Below the pieces are notes generated by a model that had not been told where the DNA came from, ran no database searches, and was given only the letters and a program-made list of their open reading frames with translations. 64,000 nucleotides of DNA from Butyrivibrio sp. YAB3001 (GTDB lineage: Bacteria; Bacillota; Clostridia; Lachnospirales; Lachnospiraceae): the NCBI RefSeq assembly GCF_900112195.1, contig NZ_FOKR01000012.1:62001-126000 (forward strand), written 5' to 3'. Shown here one piece after another: positions 44,247 to 54,586 of the stretch (positions are counted from its first letter, which is position 1; the number at the start of each line of letters is the position of its first letter). The position numbers and the translations under genes were made by a program.

Positions 44247-44284
44247 AAGAGCTGGATGCTGATTTAGTGGCATTCAGCTCTTTT
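44247..44284 (+). terminator. rho-independent terminator
   Basis: AAGAGCTGGATGC (44247-44259) with GCATTCAGCTCTT (44270-44282), thirteen pairs including one G-U, then TT. Ends the 40788-44228 unit. Confidence 0.85.
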
Positions 44285-44417
44285 ATGGAATAGAAAATAC
44301 TTATTTCATACAGTAGCGCTTTCATGGATGCGTGTTGCACGATAAGAATATGTTGCAAAAATGCAATCTCACTCGGAAAAAGAGTTTTGCGTGAAAAAAC
44401 GCTTTTTTAAGTTCTTG

Positions 44418-44446
44418 TTGACATTGTGAAAAATTATTCATAAAAT
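44418..44446 (+). promoter_or_regulatory. promoter of nucleotidyltransferase-like gene
   Basis: TTGACA (44418-44423), 17-base spacer, TAAAAT (44441-44446); start near 44453, about 35 bases before the start codon at 44488. Confidence 0.75.
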
Positions 44447-44487
44447 GATAGGCGATTTAAAATAAATTTTTAATGAGATAATTGTTG

Positions 44488-45732
44488 ATGAAAGCAGTAG
44501 AAAAAGATTTTATTGAATTAACTAAGAGAGCCATCAACTGCGAATATGCCGATGATGGTTTTTTTGATGAAACAGATTGGGTGGAACTCTATAAACTGGC
44601 GTGCATAAATGGGCTTTCTGCAGTTCTATTTGATGCAGCCAAAGGTTGTAAGACACTGCCCGAGGATATTAAGAAAAAATGGGATGCAAGCAAGTTTCAT
44701 GTTTTTGTGCGTCAGACATCACATTTCAAGTCTTTAGTGGAAGTTACTTCGCAGCTTCATGGTGAAGGAATTGATTATGCTGTATTTAAGGGGGAGGCAA
44801 TTTCCGAATGTTATCCCAAGCCTTCATATAGACCTTCTTCAGATTCTGATATTCTTGTGAGTGCAGCAGATAGAAATCGAGCTACTCATGTTCTTGAGAA
44901 ACAGGGTTATCAATATACCGGTGGCAAACAGGATAAGGAATTAACTTTTATAAATAATGCGAATGGCCATATGATCGAGCTTCATACCACTGTATTTGAG
45001 GATTATGAGGGAATGAAGATTGATATCTTGAAGCAGGCAAATCTTGATGGCCCTGAGCATAGAATAGATATGGAAGTGAACGGTAAGACTATCCATACTA
45101 TGGGTATTGATGAGCATCTTGTTTATCAGTTTTACCATTTAATAAAGCATTTCATGCTAGAAGGCGCCAGTGTAAGATTCTTTACAGATATAACACTATT
45201 TGTTAACAAGAATCTTGATAAGATTCATTTTGATTATTTTTGGAAATGGATGGATAAATGCGGATATGCTCCATTCGGTCATAATTTCCTGACTATATGC
45301 GTGCGATACTTTAATATGGACGATTCTATTCTTAATGGGCGCCATATAGAGGCTGATGATGAAATCCTTGAATCCATAATAGTCGATTTTATCTACAAGG
45401 GCGACATTGAACATGTCAGACAGAATTCCTGGCAGCTTATCTATGCGTTTGCCCCCTATCTGGTGGGTGAAAAGAAAAGTCATGCCGGTGGTACAAGAGG
45501 TAAGATTAGCTTTTTGTTCCCTTCAGCAAAGGATTTAGATATTAGTTATAGCTATGCTAAAAAAATACCTCTGCTCTTGCCTATTGCCTGGATACACAGG
45601 GCTATTAAAAGAGAAATAATTCAGCTTAGGGACAGGAGAACAGGGAAATATTCTGCTATGCAGAAAATGGATATAATCAACTCCAGGTTGGAATTATTTA
45701 GCTCAGTCGGATTGATTGAAAGTGAAGAGTGA
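44488..45732 (+). CDS. nucleotidyltransferase family protein (NTP_transf_5 type)
   Basis: 414 residues from ATG 44488 (TTG codons before it are less likely; no clear ribosome site). Nucleotidyltransferase_5 type: AVFKGEAISECYPKPSYRPSSDSDILV with the Asp pair, then a helical region. Such proteins are often found in surface-polysaccharide and lantibiotic loci; what they modify is not known. It is the first gene of the exopolysaccharide block, separated by about 70 bases from the broken glycosyltransferase. Confidence 0.82.
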   Translation: MKAVEKDFIELTKRAINCEYADDGFFDETDWVELYKLACINGLSAVLFDAAKGCKTLPEDIKKKWDASKFHVFVRQTSHFKSLVEVTSQLHGEGIDYAVFKGEAISECYPKPSYRPSSDSDILVSAADRNRATHVLEKQGYQYTGGKQDKELTFINNANGHMIELHTTVFEDYEGMKIDILKQANLDGPEHRIDMEVNGKTIHTMGIDEHLVYQFYHLIKHFMLEGASVRFFTDITLFVNKNLDKIHFDYFWKWMDKCGYAPFGHNFLTICVRYFNMDDSILNGRHIEADDEILESIIVDFIYKGDIEHVRQNSWQLIYAFAPYLVGEKKSHAGGTRGKISFLFPSAKDLDISYSYAKKIPLLLPIAWIHRAIKREIIQLRDRRTGKYSAMQKMDIINSRLELFSSVGLIESEE

Positions 45733-45801
45733 AAAAACAAGCTAAAAATAGTTTACACTTGCAGTTAAGCGAAAAAATAAAATACTTTAAAGGGGGAAAA
45801 A

Positions 45802-46813
45802 GTGAAATATTTTGATAAAGTTAAAAGAATAGTCCATAGGTGTAGTGAAGAAATAGCTGCAACAAAGGAGATAGCTAGTGTTTTATCTTTCGGAGAGGGA
45901 ATGGAAACATTTCGTGCAAAAATAGATATGCGTATAATGAATCATAATGGTGGCTATGAAAATGAGATTCGAAAAAGACATTTGTTGAGAAAACATGAAA
46001 TAATGATTAAATACTATGAAAAAACGTTTGGTGATTATTTTGTTTTGTATGACTATAACCATGCAAATGATGTATTTGAGCATTCAAAATATTCTGATTG
46101 TATATGGGTTTGTTGGTGGCAAGGTCTTGATCAGGCACCACCCATTGTAAAAGCGTGTATAGAATCAATCAAGAAAAATTCAGGAAAGCATCAAGTTATT
46201 GTGCTAACAGATGAAAATTATAAAAAATACGTACAACTTCCAGAATGGGTGGAAAAGAAAAGAAGGAATAATCACAAGAACAAACTATTCAGATTTACTT
46301 CGATTATCTCTTTTAGCAAAATATGGTGGAATGTGGCTAGATGCAACTTTTTTCTGTACAGATTCAGTTTTATTAGATTCATATTTTAATGAACCGATAT
46401 GGTCAATAAAACGTCCTGAGTATAATCATGCATCTGTAGCATGTGGATACTTTGCTGGTTATTCGCTTGAATGTCACGAAGAAAATAGATATGCATTTTC
46501 TACAATGCGAGACTTGTTTTTGAATTATTGGAAGAATAATGATATTATGGTTGATTACTTGATGGTTGATTATATGATTGTGCTTGCACAAAAGCATGAT
46601 AAGAGGATACAAAATCAATTTGATAGAATTTCACCTAATAATCCGAAATGTGATGAATTGATAAAAGTATTGAATGAACAATTTGACAAAGACAAGTGGG
46701 CTGACCTTAAGACGGATACATGTTTATTTAAATTGAGCTGGAAACAGAAGTTTATTGAAGAAAAAGATGGGAAGCCAACTTTTTATAAATACTTGATTGA
46801 AGGTAAATTATAG
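45802..46813 (+). pseudogene. capsular glycosyltransferase (Gly_transf_sug type), frameshifted
   Basis: GTG start at 45802 after AGGGGG (45791-45796). The first frame gives SDCIWVCWWQGLDQAPPIVKAC, typical of capsular-polysaccharide sugar transferases, and runs off at 46389 with nonsense after WVEKK. The second frame (to 46813) continues KEGIITRTNYSDLLRLSLLAKYGGMWLDATF, which includes the DxD-equivalent WLDAT. Removing one A in the purine run 46253-46261 (two A4 runs) joins both into about 336 residues. So either the gene is inactivated, or it is phase-variable, or the base was miscalled. Confidence 0.85.
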
Positions 46814-46900
46814 TATTGAAATATACAAATAATTTTTGACTTTTTGTGTAATTTAACAATTAACATCGAAGAAATTAAGAATATTTAGATTACCTACCGA

Positions 46901-46998
46901 TTGCTATACACGTTCAAATATAGTATACTCTTGCGGATGGGTGTCGCGTTATATATAGCTACTTTATTAGGTTGAACACCTAATGAAGTGGCTTTTTT
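46901..46998 (+). ncRNA. candidate small RNA or attenuator
   Basis: Promoter TTGCTA (46901-46906), 17 bases, TATACT (46924-46929), start near 46936. A perfect sixteen-pair hairpin with two G-U pairs follows: AGCTACTTTATTAGGT (46957-46972) and ACCTAATGAAGTGGCT (46978-46993), then six T. The transcript would be about 60 bases with no open frame. Either a free small RNA or a transcription attenuator in front of the polysaccharide genes that follow. Confidence 0.55.
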
Positions 46999-47774
46999 GA
47001 GGAATAGATAAAACAATTTTAACTAACAACGTTTGTAATAGTGAAAATATGCTCATTGTTCTTAACAATTTTTACAGCTGTCCTAACGAACGTAATTATC
47101 ATGTACATGCAATTTCTATTGGAGAAAAGTATGAATTAGTATAGAGAATACTGAGTTGATATTTTAGTGGTTATAAAAAATGTATTTTCATCAAGTGTTG
47201 ATAGAAAAACTGGAAATTTCTAGAAAAATTATTTATAGAACAAACTGCACTGTACTGATATTTATACACATTATTATTTGTTCTGTTATTTTTTTATGTA
47301 AAATTATATGGATAAGATTGATATTATTGAAATTTGAAATATTTGTAAAAGTTCTTATATTAGTGCATTTATATTTGTAATGTGTGCTAAATTACAAAAC
47401 AGGAGTATCACTATTTTAGGTTTATATGATTGATGATATATTAGCTTGATTCTGTGTGCGAATGATAGCCATGATGATTTTTAAAAGATTAAGACCATTA
47501 ATTATTTTGTGTATCCTGTAAGATATATTACGGTTAAGAAATAAGTAATTGAAAGAAGTAGCTATTTGATGGATGAGAAGCATAGGGTTTATTAAAGAAT
47601 ATAATGGGAGTTTATAGTGATAAATAAGTTAAAGATTGCAAAAATGGCAGAGAAATTATCAAAAAAAGCTGATTGTTTAATAAAATCATTTTGTGACCCG
47701 AATAGTGTTATTTGAGTATATGCTGTGCATAATAGGGTTTTATTATATATGATCTGATGTGGAGGAGTATTTTA
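46999..47774. other. decayed AT-rich stretch with a 32-residue open frame
   Basis: Nearly 800 bases with stops in all frames and no recognisable gene. A short open frame at 47617-47715 has a GGGAG ribosome site and reads like a protein start (KLKIAKMAEKLSKKADC) but ends after 32 codons, suggesting the head of a deleted gene. Probably the remains of one or two genes lost from the polysaccharide locus. Confidence 0.5.
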
Positions 47775-48857
47775 GTGAATGTTTTACATCTTTTAGGAAC
47801 GGGTGATACAGGTGGAATTGAAACTTTAGTAAGAGACTATGCTAAGAATTCAAAGCTTAATAATACATTTGTTTTCTTCTTTGGAGGAGGGGAGACATGC
47901 AATCAGATGAAGGATTCAGGCAATAATGTAATAGAGCTAAATACTGGGAAAAGTGAGTATATAAAAGCATATTACAAAATAAAGAAGATTGTTGATGATC
48001 TAGACATCGATGCAATTATTGTTCATCATGAATCACCTGTGATATATATATTCATGACACTTTTGAAGAGAGAAAAAAGATGTCTCAAAACATATATATA
48101 TGCCCATTGTAATATGAATGATATGATGGCACCAGATAGAAAAGGAGTGATTATTAGAAAAATTATTATTTCTTACGCTTACAAAAAATGTGATTATGTA
48201 ATAGCCATTTCTAATTCAGTAAAAAAAAGTATTAGAGATAATGGTTTTAATACAGATAAAGTAAGAGTTGTTTATAACGGTATAGATTGTCAGAAATTTT
48301 GTGGACCTAAAGTTATCAATAGGTCTGAAGTTAGATTGATCTTTGTGGGGCGTTTAATTAAGCAAAAAGGAATCAATATTTTATTAGAAGCGTTGAAAAA
48401 AATTGATGATAAGAGCGCATTTTCTTGCATGATAGTTGGGGATGGACCAGAGAGACACTCACTAGAAAGCTTTTTGAGATCTTTAAACTTTAAAAATAAT
48501 GTTCAATTTCTTGGAACACGATCTGATGTACCTAAACTTTTGCAGAATGCAGACGTTTTTGTGCATCCGGCAATTTGGGAAGAAGGTTTTGGAATTGCAG
48601 TAGTAGAAGCAATGGCGGCAGGAGTCGTTCCTATAGCGTTTAATAAAGGCGCTATTCCAGAGATTATTAGTAATTCTGAGGATGGATTTATTGTAGAGGA
48701 ATGTAATGCAGATGCATTGGCTAAAGCTATTGAAAAAGCGATAGTTTTGTTTGAAAAGAGAGAATTATATGAATTTAGTGAAAAGGCTCGAAAGAAAGCA
48801 TTAGATTTTGATATTGGAAAATTTGTTAGGGAGCTTGATGATGCCTTTAGGGTGTGA
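47775..48857 (+). CDS. GT4 family glycosyltransferase
   Basis: 360 residues with a GTG start at 47775, seven bases after GGAGGAG (47761-47767); the ATG at 47757 precedes that site. GT-B fold: GTGDTGGIETLVRD at the N terminus, FVGRLIKQKGINILLEAL, and the nucleotide-sugar region EGFGIAVVEAMAAGVVPIAF. Transfers a sugar to the growing repeat unit at the cytoplasmic face of the membrane. Sugar unknown. Confidence 0.92.
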   Translation: MNVLHLLGTGDTGGIETLVRDYAKNSKLNNTFVFFFGGGETCNQMKDSGNNVIELNTGKSEYIKAYYKIKKIVDDLDIDAIIVHHESPVIYIFMTLLKREKRCLKTYIYAHCNMNDMMAPDRKGVIIRKIIISYAYKKCDYVIAISNSVKKSIRDNGFNTDKVRVVYNGIDCQKFCGPKVINRSEVRLIFVGRLIKQKGINILLEALKKIDDKSAFSCMIVGDGPERHSLESFLRSLNFKNNVQFLGTRSDVPKLLQNADVFVHPAIWEEGFGIAVVEAMAAGVVPIAFNKGAIPEIISNSEDGFIVEECNADALAKAIEKAIVLFEKRELYEFSEKARKKALDFDIGKFVRELDDAFRV

Positions 48858-48897
48858 AAACCATGATGATGGAATTGTGAAATGATATGAGGTAAAA

Positions 48898-49797
48898 ATG
48901 TTAGGGATTATTATTATTAATTACAATACATATGATAAAACAATTGATTGCATAAATAGTATTAAAGATACTTATTGTGGGAACTATAGGATTTATCTAT
49001 TAGATAATGCTTCGCAAAATGACTCTGCAGAAATACTAAGTAAATTATATATAAATGATAAATTTGTAGAGCTAATCTGTGAGAATAAAAATCTTGGATA
49101 CGCGAGGGGTAATAATCTTTGCATTAAAAAGGCTGTTGAGGATGGGTGCGAATATGCTTTGATATCCAATAATGATATAGTATATAAACCACATGCAATT
49201 GAACGATTGATAGCTGAGATGGTGGAAGAGAATGTTTTTATAGTTGGACCTAAGGTTATATTACCAAATGGTGAGATTCAAAAAACAGTTAAACTTAAAG
49301 CTCCAAGTTTTATTGAGTATATCAAGTACGAGACATATGTTAGAAATTTTTTTAAGAAAAGCTATGAGAGCAACAATATAATACCTAACTCAAAAAGAGA
49401 TGTTTATTGGGTTGTTGGCTGTTCTTTTTTGGTTAATTTGAGACAATTTGAGCTGATAAACTTTTTTGATGAGTATACTTTTTTGTACTTTGAAGAATAT
49501 ATACTGAGCGAGAAGGCAAAGAAGAATGATTTACGACTTAGATATTGTCCTGATGCGGAAGTTTTTCATTATCATGGCTTCTCTATGGGAGGAGCTTTAA
49601 ATATTACGACACGAAGTGCAAATTGGAGAAGTGAGATTTATTTTTTGAAAAATTATTGGCATTGGAATAGATTTAAATGTTGGATGATCTGGCAAATCAG
49701 GGTTCTTGAAGTTATGTTTAATGCAAGGAAAGAAGAAAATCGTAAAGAATTAGTTAATAAATACAAAGAAGGAAAGAAACTGCTAATTACTGCATAA
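48898..49797 (+). CDS. GT2 family glycosyltransferase (rhamnosyltransferase-like)
   Basis: 299 residues. Short GT-A protein: IIIINYNTYDKTIDC, LLDNASQND, NKNLGYARGNNLC, ISNNDI in the DxD position, and VVGCSFLVN. This subtype includes rhamnosyltransferases such as WbbL, but the sugar cannot be assigned. No membrane segment. GAGG (48888-48891) precedes the ATG. Part of the exopolysaccharide locus. Confidence 0.9.
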   Translation: MLGIIIINYNTYDKTIDCINSIKDTYCGNYRIYLLDNASQNDSAEILSKLYINDKFVELICENKNLGYARGNNLCIKKAVEDGCEYALISNNDIVYKPHAIERLIAEMVEENVFIVGPKVILPNGEIQKTVKLKAPSFIEYIKYETYVRNFFKKSYESNNIIPNSKRDVYWVVGCSFLVNLRQFELINFFDEYTFLYFEEYILSEKAKKNDLRLRYCPDAEVFHYHGFSMGGALNITTRSANWRSEIYFLKNYWHWNRFKCWMIWQIRVLEVMFNARKEENRKELVNKYKEGKKLLITA

Positions 49798-49938
49798 CAA
49801 TATCACAGATAAATTCTAGTTTGAATAAGCATATTTTTGGCTATGAGATTAAATTCCCTTTTGAAAAAATAAATTGAAGATATTGTAATTGCAGTAGATA
49901 ATGGATTTTTGATAAGTATCGGGAAGAAAGAGTAGTAT

Positions 49939-51474
49939 ATGAAGATAGAGAGAACAAAAAATGCATCGAGAAATATAGTATCAGGAACGTTTCTAAAGGT
50001 GTATCAGATGATTATGCCCTTTATTATGAGGACAATAATGATTTATGCTTTAGGGGAACAGTATTTAGGACTTAATAGTCTTTTTACTTCAATCCTTCAG
50101 GTTCTCAATATTGCTGAATTGGGTGTGGGATCAGCAATGGTTTTTTCAATGTATGAACCTATTTCTAAGGACGACACTAAAAAAATAAATGCGTTGATGA
50201 GATTGTATCGCAAGTATTATAGAATAATTGGTGGAATAATACTTACAGCCGGATTAGTGATATTGCCTTTTTTGCACAATTTAATAAAAGGAGAAACACC
50301 GAATGATATCAATATTTATATACTTTATTTGTTAAATCTATTTGCAACGGTTTTGTCGTATTGGATGTTTGCTTATAGAAATAGTATATTGACTGCATAT
50401 CAAAGGGTGGATATAGCTAATAAAGTATCTATTATTACAGATACTTTAAAATACATTTTTCAGATATGTGCAATAATTCTATTTAAGAATTATTATCTCT
50501 ATGTGATTGTAATAATAATTACTCAAATAATTAATAATATCATGCGTGCAATAGTTTCATATAAAATATATCCTAATTATAAACCAATTGGATTTCTGGA
50601 TATAGATGAAACAAAGAAGATAAATAAGCGAATTCAGGATTTGTTTACATCAAAAATTGGAATGGTTATTGTAAATTCTGCTGATAATATTGTTATTTCA
50701 GCTTTTTTAGGGCTAAGAATATTAGCTATTTATCAAAATTATTTTTTTGTTGTTTCTGCCATTATTGGAATTGTGTCTATTATCTATGTCTCGTGTCTTG
50801 CTGGAGTGGGCAATAGCCTTATAACAGAGACAAAAGAAAAAAATTATATTGTTTTTAAAAGACTTACATTTCTTGTGTGTTGGATTTCAGGCTTTTGTAC
50901 TATTTGTTTTCTTTGCTTGTATCAACCGTTCATGGAATTATGGATGGGGCCTGAAAGGCTATTAGACTATTCTGCAGTAGTATGTTTTGCATTGTATTTC
51001 TTTGTGTTTGAAATAAATACATTATTAAATATGTTTAAGGATGCAGCTGGTATATGGCATTCAGACAGATTCAGACCGCTTGTTACTGCAATGAGTAACT
51101 TGATCATGAATTTGATTCTTGTAAACATATGGGGGATTTATGGCGTTTTGCTATCTACAGTATTATCTACTCTTTTTGTGGGAATGCCCTGGTTAATGCA
51201 TAATCTTTTCACAACTGTTTTTAGTAGAGCATTAATAAAAGATTATTTGATGCAGATTGTTAAATATGTTTTATTAGTTGCTTGTACAGCTATTATTGCT
51301 GTTTTTGTTTGTTCTTTTACAGTTCGAACTAGTTTACTGTTGCAGCTTTTATTGAATCTCCTAATTTGCATTAGCTTAAATGTATTGTTTTTTTATTTAG
51401 CTTTTTGTAAGACTGAAGAATTTGCTTATTGTGTTGAATTATGTAGCAAAATGGTGAAAAAATGGAAAAAATGA
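49939..51474 (+). CDS. Wzx-type polysaccharide flippase
   Basis: 511 residues with about 14 membrane segments, MATE/MOP superfamily. It starts KIERTKNASRNIVSGTFLKV, a typical PST-transporter N terminus, with LGLNSLFTSILQVLNIAELG following. It would flip undecaprenyl-linked repeat units to the outside. The last 13 bases overlap the pyruvyltransferase gene, so translation is coupled. Confidence 0.9.
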   Translation: MKIERTKNASRNIVSGTFLKVYQMIMPFIMRTIMIYALGEQYLGLNSLFTSILQVLNIAELGVGSAMVFSMYEPISKDDTKKINALMRLYRKYYRIIGGIILTAGLVILPFLHNLIKGETPNDINIYILYLLNLFATVLSYWMFAYRNSILTAYQRVDIANKVSIITDTLKYIFQICAIILFKNYYLYVIVIIITQIINNIMRAIVSYKIYPNYKPIGFLDIDETKKINKRIQDLFTSKIGMVIVNSADNIVISAFLGLRILAIYQNYFFVVSAIIGIVSIIYVSCLAGVGNSLITETKEKNYIVFKRLTFLVCWISGFCTICFLCLYQPFMELWMGPERLLDYSAVVCFALYFFVFEINTLLNMFKDAAGIWHSDRFRPLVTAMSNLIMNLILVNIWGIYGVLLSTVLSTLFVGMPWLMHNLFTTVFSRALIKDYLMQIVKYVLLVACTAIIAVFVCSFTVRTSLLLQLLLNLLICISLNVLFFYLAFCKTEEFAYCVELCSKMVKKWKK

Positions 51475-52331
51475 TTACTAGTATAAAGCAATTTGGAAAA
51501 AGAATACTTATTAAATCTGAGTACTATAGAAATAATCATAGTATAGAGTGTATTCCCTTGAAAAAAAACAGGGTCAATTTGGAGTATTGGAATTATACAA
51601 AAAATTTAGGAGACTGTTTGTCACCAATTATTGTAGATTGGATGCTGAAAAAAAGGGATATTAGATCAGATAAAAAACTTAATTGTACCAAACATTTATA
51701 TGCAGTAGGATCTGTAATTGGGATGGGACAGTATTTTGATGCTACGATATGGGGGGCAGGGCTCCATACACAAGCTGCAATTGAGAATGTTTTTAAAGAA
51801 TGTAAATATCGTAAATATGATATTCGTGCTGTTAGGGGACCAAATACTGCAGAAATAATGAGAAAGGCAGGATATTATTGTCCTAATGTATATGGAGATC
51901 CAGCTGTTCTCATGCCTCTTTTATATTCTCCGCAAAATATATGTAAGCAATACAAAGCGTCAATTATTCACCATTATTCTGTAAAAAAATTTGAAACAAA
52001 AGATTTACATGAAATTAGCATAAGGACAGGTGATTATAAATACTTTATTGATGAAATTTGCAAGTCAGAATTGGTAATTTCGTCTTCACTTCATGGAATA
52101 ATTTTAGCTGAGTGTTATGGAACTCCGGCAATTTTTTTTAATGAAGGATTGGATGAAGAAATTTTTAAATTTCAAGATTGGTATTATTCAACAGGTAGAT
52201 ATGATATTCGTTATGCTACAAAAATTGAAGATATATCGAATTTTGTACCTATGGAGTTGCCTGATTTGCATAATATGCAAGAAAACTTATTACGTTCTTT
52301 TCCTTATGATTTATGGTTGGGCAAAAAGTGA
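51462..52331 (+). CDS. polysaccharide pyruvyl transferase family protein
   Basis: 289 residues. GT-B-like ketal pyruvyltransferase family: NLGDCLSPIIVDW, WGAGLHT, RAVRGPNTAEIMRKAG, YGDPAVLMP, and SSLHGIILAECYGTPAIFF at the C-terminal half. Adds a pyruvate ketal from PEP to a sugar, giving the polymer a negative charge. Start is ATG 51462 or 51471; both lie within the overlap with the flippase gene. Confidence 0.9.
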   Translation: MEKMITSIKQFGKRILIKSEYYRNNHSIECIPLKKNRVNLEYWNYTKNLGDCLSPIIVDWMLKKRDIRSDKKLNCTKHLYAVGSVIGMGQYFDATIWGAGLHTQAAIENVFKECKYRKYDIRAVRGPNTAEIMRKAGYYCPNVYGDPAVLMPLLYSPQNICKQYKASIIHHYSVKKFETKDLHEISIRTGDYKYFIDEICKSELVISSSLHGIILAECYGTPAIFFNEGLDEEIFKFQDWYYSTGRYDIRYATKIEDISNFVPMELPDLHNMQENLLRSFPYDLWLGKK

Positions 52332-52351
52332 CTATAGTTGAGGGTGAATTT

Positions 52352-53311
52352 ATGTTTATATCTTTTATTATTCCTGTTTATAATACAAAAAAAGAGTTGT
52401 TGAAAAGATGTATAGACTCTATTGCTTCTTTAAAAGAGTGTGCGAAAGAAATAATTGTAGTTGATGATGGGTCTTATTTGCAAGAAACTATAGATTTTGA
52501 AAATGAAATAGAAGAAAGGGATGAGATAAAAGTATTTTTTCAGCAGAATAAAGGTCCATCAGCTGCTCGAAATGCTGGAATTAATAAGTCTACGGGCGAA
52601 TACATAGTTTTTGTGGATTCTGATGATTATATTATAAGTGATAATTTTGATCAGATTCTTATATCTGTTAAGAAATTTAAGAATTTTGATATTGCTTATT
52701 TTTCTCATTCAAATATTCGAGGATTGAATACTTTGATTCATGGAAATAATATGAGAGAACTAATTGCTAAAACGAAAGCTAATGGTTCAGTATTCGATTA
52801 TTGGGTGATTTGGGGAAAAGTATATCGTAAGGAAATACTGCAAAATGTTAGGTTTAATGAAAAAATAAAGTATTGCGAAGATGTTTTATTTAATATGATT
52901 CTTAATGAAAAAAATCGCTATTCTGTAGCTGTTGATATTCAAGGTGTTGTCCATGAATACAATTCTGAATCATTGTGCAATAGATATAATCCGATGGCAA
53001 GTAAACTATTTGCTGATACTATAGTGGAGTTAGCAAAATATTCAAAGAATAGTTATGGCGGTTTTTACATAAAATGTATTTTTGATTTTTATTTTATGCA
53101 CGTTTTACCACTTCAGGTTTTTAATACTGAGAATAAGGCTAATTTATTGAAAAAAAACAAAGAGGCATGTAATATTCTTTTTAGTGAGCCTTATTATCGT
53201 GCATTTTCATCGCTTCATTTTTCGGATTTATCAAATCGAAGGAAAATTGCATATTTATTAGCAAAGATAAAACTTGTTTACTTAGCTTATGTAGTAATGA
53301 AATCTTTTTAA
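52352..53311 (+). CDS. GT2 family glycosyltransferase
   Basis: 319 residues from ATG 52352 (GAGGG at 52338-52342; an in-frame upstream extension to 52313 lies inside the previous gene). GT-A fold: SFIIPVYNTKKELLKRC, VVDDGS, NKGPSAARNAGI, and DSDD in FVDSDDYI. A retaining or inverting mechanism cannot be read. It belongs to the locus that assembles the repeat unit. Confidence 0.92.
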   Translation: MFISFIIPVYNTKKELLKRCIDSIASLKECAKEIIVVDDGSYLQETIDFENEIEERDEIKVFFQQNKGPSAARNAGINKSTGEYIVFVDSDDYIISDNFDQILISVKKFKNFDIAYFSHSNIRGLNTLIHGNNMRELIAKTKANGSVFDYWVIWGKVYRKEILQNVRFNEKIKYCEDVLFNMILNEKNRYSVAVDIQGVVHEYNSESLCNRYNPMASKLFADTIVELAKYSKNSYGGFYIKCIFDFYFMHVLPLQVFNTENKANLLKKNKEACNILFSEPYYRAFSSLHFSDLSNRRKIAYLLAKIKLVYLAYVVMKSF

Positions 53312-53380
53312 AAAGTTTTTGGCACTTAATTAGTGATGAATACAAATTTATCTGGATAGCATAGAATTAGAGGAATATAT

Positions 53381-54511
53381 ATGGCATTTGATAGGAATAA
53401 CTATACTATAAGAAAGAATGCAGGGCGTATTGATGCGCTAACAGGGGCACGATATGTTGCTATAATGCTTATAGTGTTTTCTCATTTTGAGTTTTTGGGT
53501 AAAGATGAAATATTAGGAGAAATATATTGGAAGTATTTTCATAATGCCACATTAGGAGTTGATTATTTTTTTACCTTATCTGGATTTGGAATGATGTATT
53601 CATTTATAAATAAATCTGAGAGCAAAGAAAAGTATTCAATTTTGGATTGCATTTCATATGGATGGCGTCATGTTAAGAAGATATATTCTGTTTATTTTAT
53701 AACATTAGTGCTTGGAGCTATTTATTACATAATTGTAGGGATGTTTGAGTATGGCAAGGGATTTTTTGAATCTATTGCAAAGTCCTTAACATTTCTTGTT
53801 ATTGATGCATCACTTTTACAATCACTAACAGGTATTAAAAAATTTAGCCATTCATTAAATGGTGTTTGTTGGTTTTTGTCAACGCTTTTTTGCATATATA
53901 TTGTTAGTCCGATGATAGGAAGAAGGCTAAAAAAAAGTCTAAATGATGGAAAAAAAAATGTAATCGGTATAGTTGTAAATATAGTGCTTTCTGTTTTGTT
54001 AGCGTATGTGTTTAGAAAAATTGAAAATAGAACGATTTTTGATGATTTATGCTATGGCTCTCCATATAGACGTGTTTTTTATGTAATAATGGGTATGCAT
54101 TTGGCACAATTATATAATATTAGTATGATGAAGAAAATCGTAGACAAAGAAAGAATAGAATATTTCATTTTTTTGTTGGCTTTTGTTTGGTATTTGACCA
54201 GGGGAATAGTAGCGAGTCGTATCGGCGTGGGTATATATATTATTGATATGATAATTGTTGCAAGTATTGTTTTTTATCTTGCTGCTGGTACAGGCACAAT
54301 TTCTAAGTTCTTTTGTTCAAAGACTATGGTTAATTTGGGAAGCATTTCCATGTATATATTTTTAGTTCATTATATAATAGGTTTATTTACACATCAAATA
54401 ATGAGCTTGTTTTTTGAAAATACACTGATTGTAGCAATAATTGAGTCTTGTGTAATCTTATTATTAACACATTTTGTTTCAATATTGATTTATTATTTGA
54501 AAAAGTGCTGA
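53381..54511 (+). CDS. acyltransferase-3 family protein (first of three)
   Basis: 376 residues, about ten membrane segments. Acyltransferase_3 (OafA/NodX) family: ALTGARYVAIMLIVFSHFEF contains the conserved His, followed by VDYFFTLSGFGM. Transfers acetyl or similar groups onto the polysaccharide. Catalytic His and Arg-rich loop RHVKKIYS are present. Confidence 0.88.
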   Translation: MAFDRNNYTIRKNAGRIDALTGARYVAIMLIVFSHFEFLGKDEILGEIYWKYFHNATLGVDYFFTLSGFGMMYSFINKSESKEKYSILDCISYGWRHVKKIYSVYFITLVLGAIYYIIVGMFEYGKGFFESIAKSLTFLVIDASLLQSLTGIKKFSHSLNGVCWFLSTLFCIYIVSPMIGRRLKKSLNDGKKNVIGIVVNIVLSVLLAYVFRKIENRTIFDDLCYGSPYRRVFYVIMGMHLAQLYNISMMKKIVDKERIEYFIFLLAFVWYLTRGIVASRIGVGIYIIDMIIVASIVFYLAAGTGTISKFFCSKTMVNLGSISMYIFLVHYIIGLFTHQIMSLFFENTLIVAIIESCVILLLTHFVSILIYYLKKC

Positions 54512-54586
54512 GTAATAATTGATTGCAATACTTTTTGACTTTTTGTATTGTGTTATGAAAGATTTTCTTTGGAAAAAGGTAGAAAT

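Noticed and set aside
47180..47380. 66-codon hydrophobic open frame
   Set aside because: Composition is that of AT-rich noise, no ribosome site, and it lies in a stretch with stops in all other frames.
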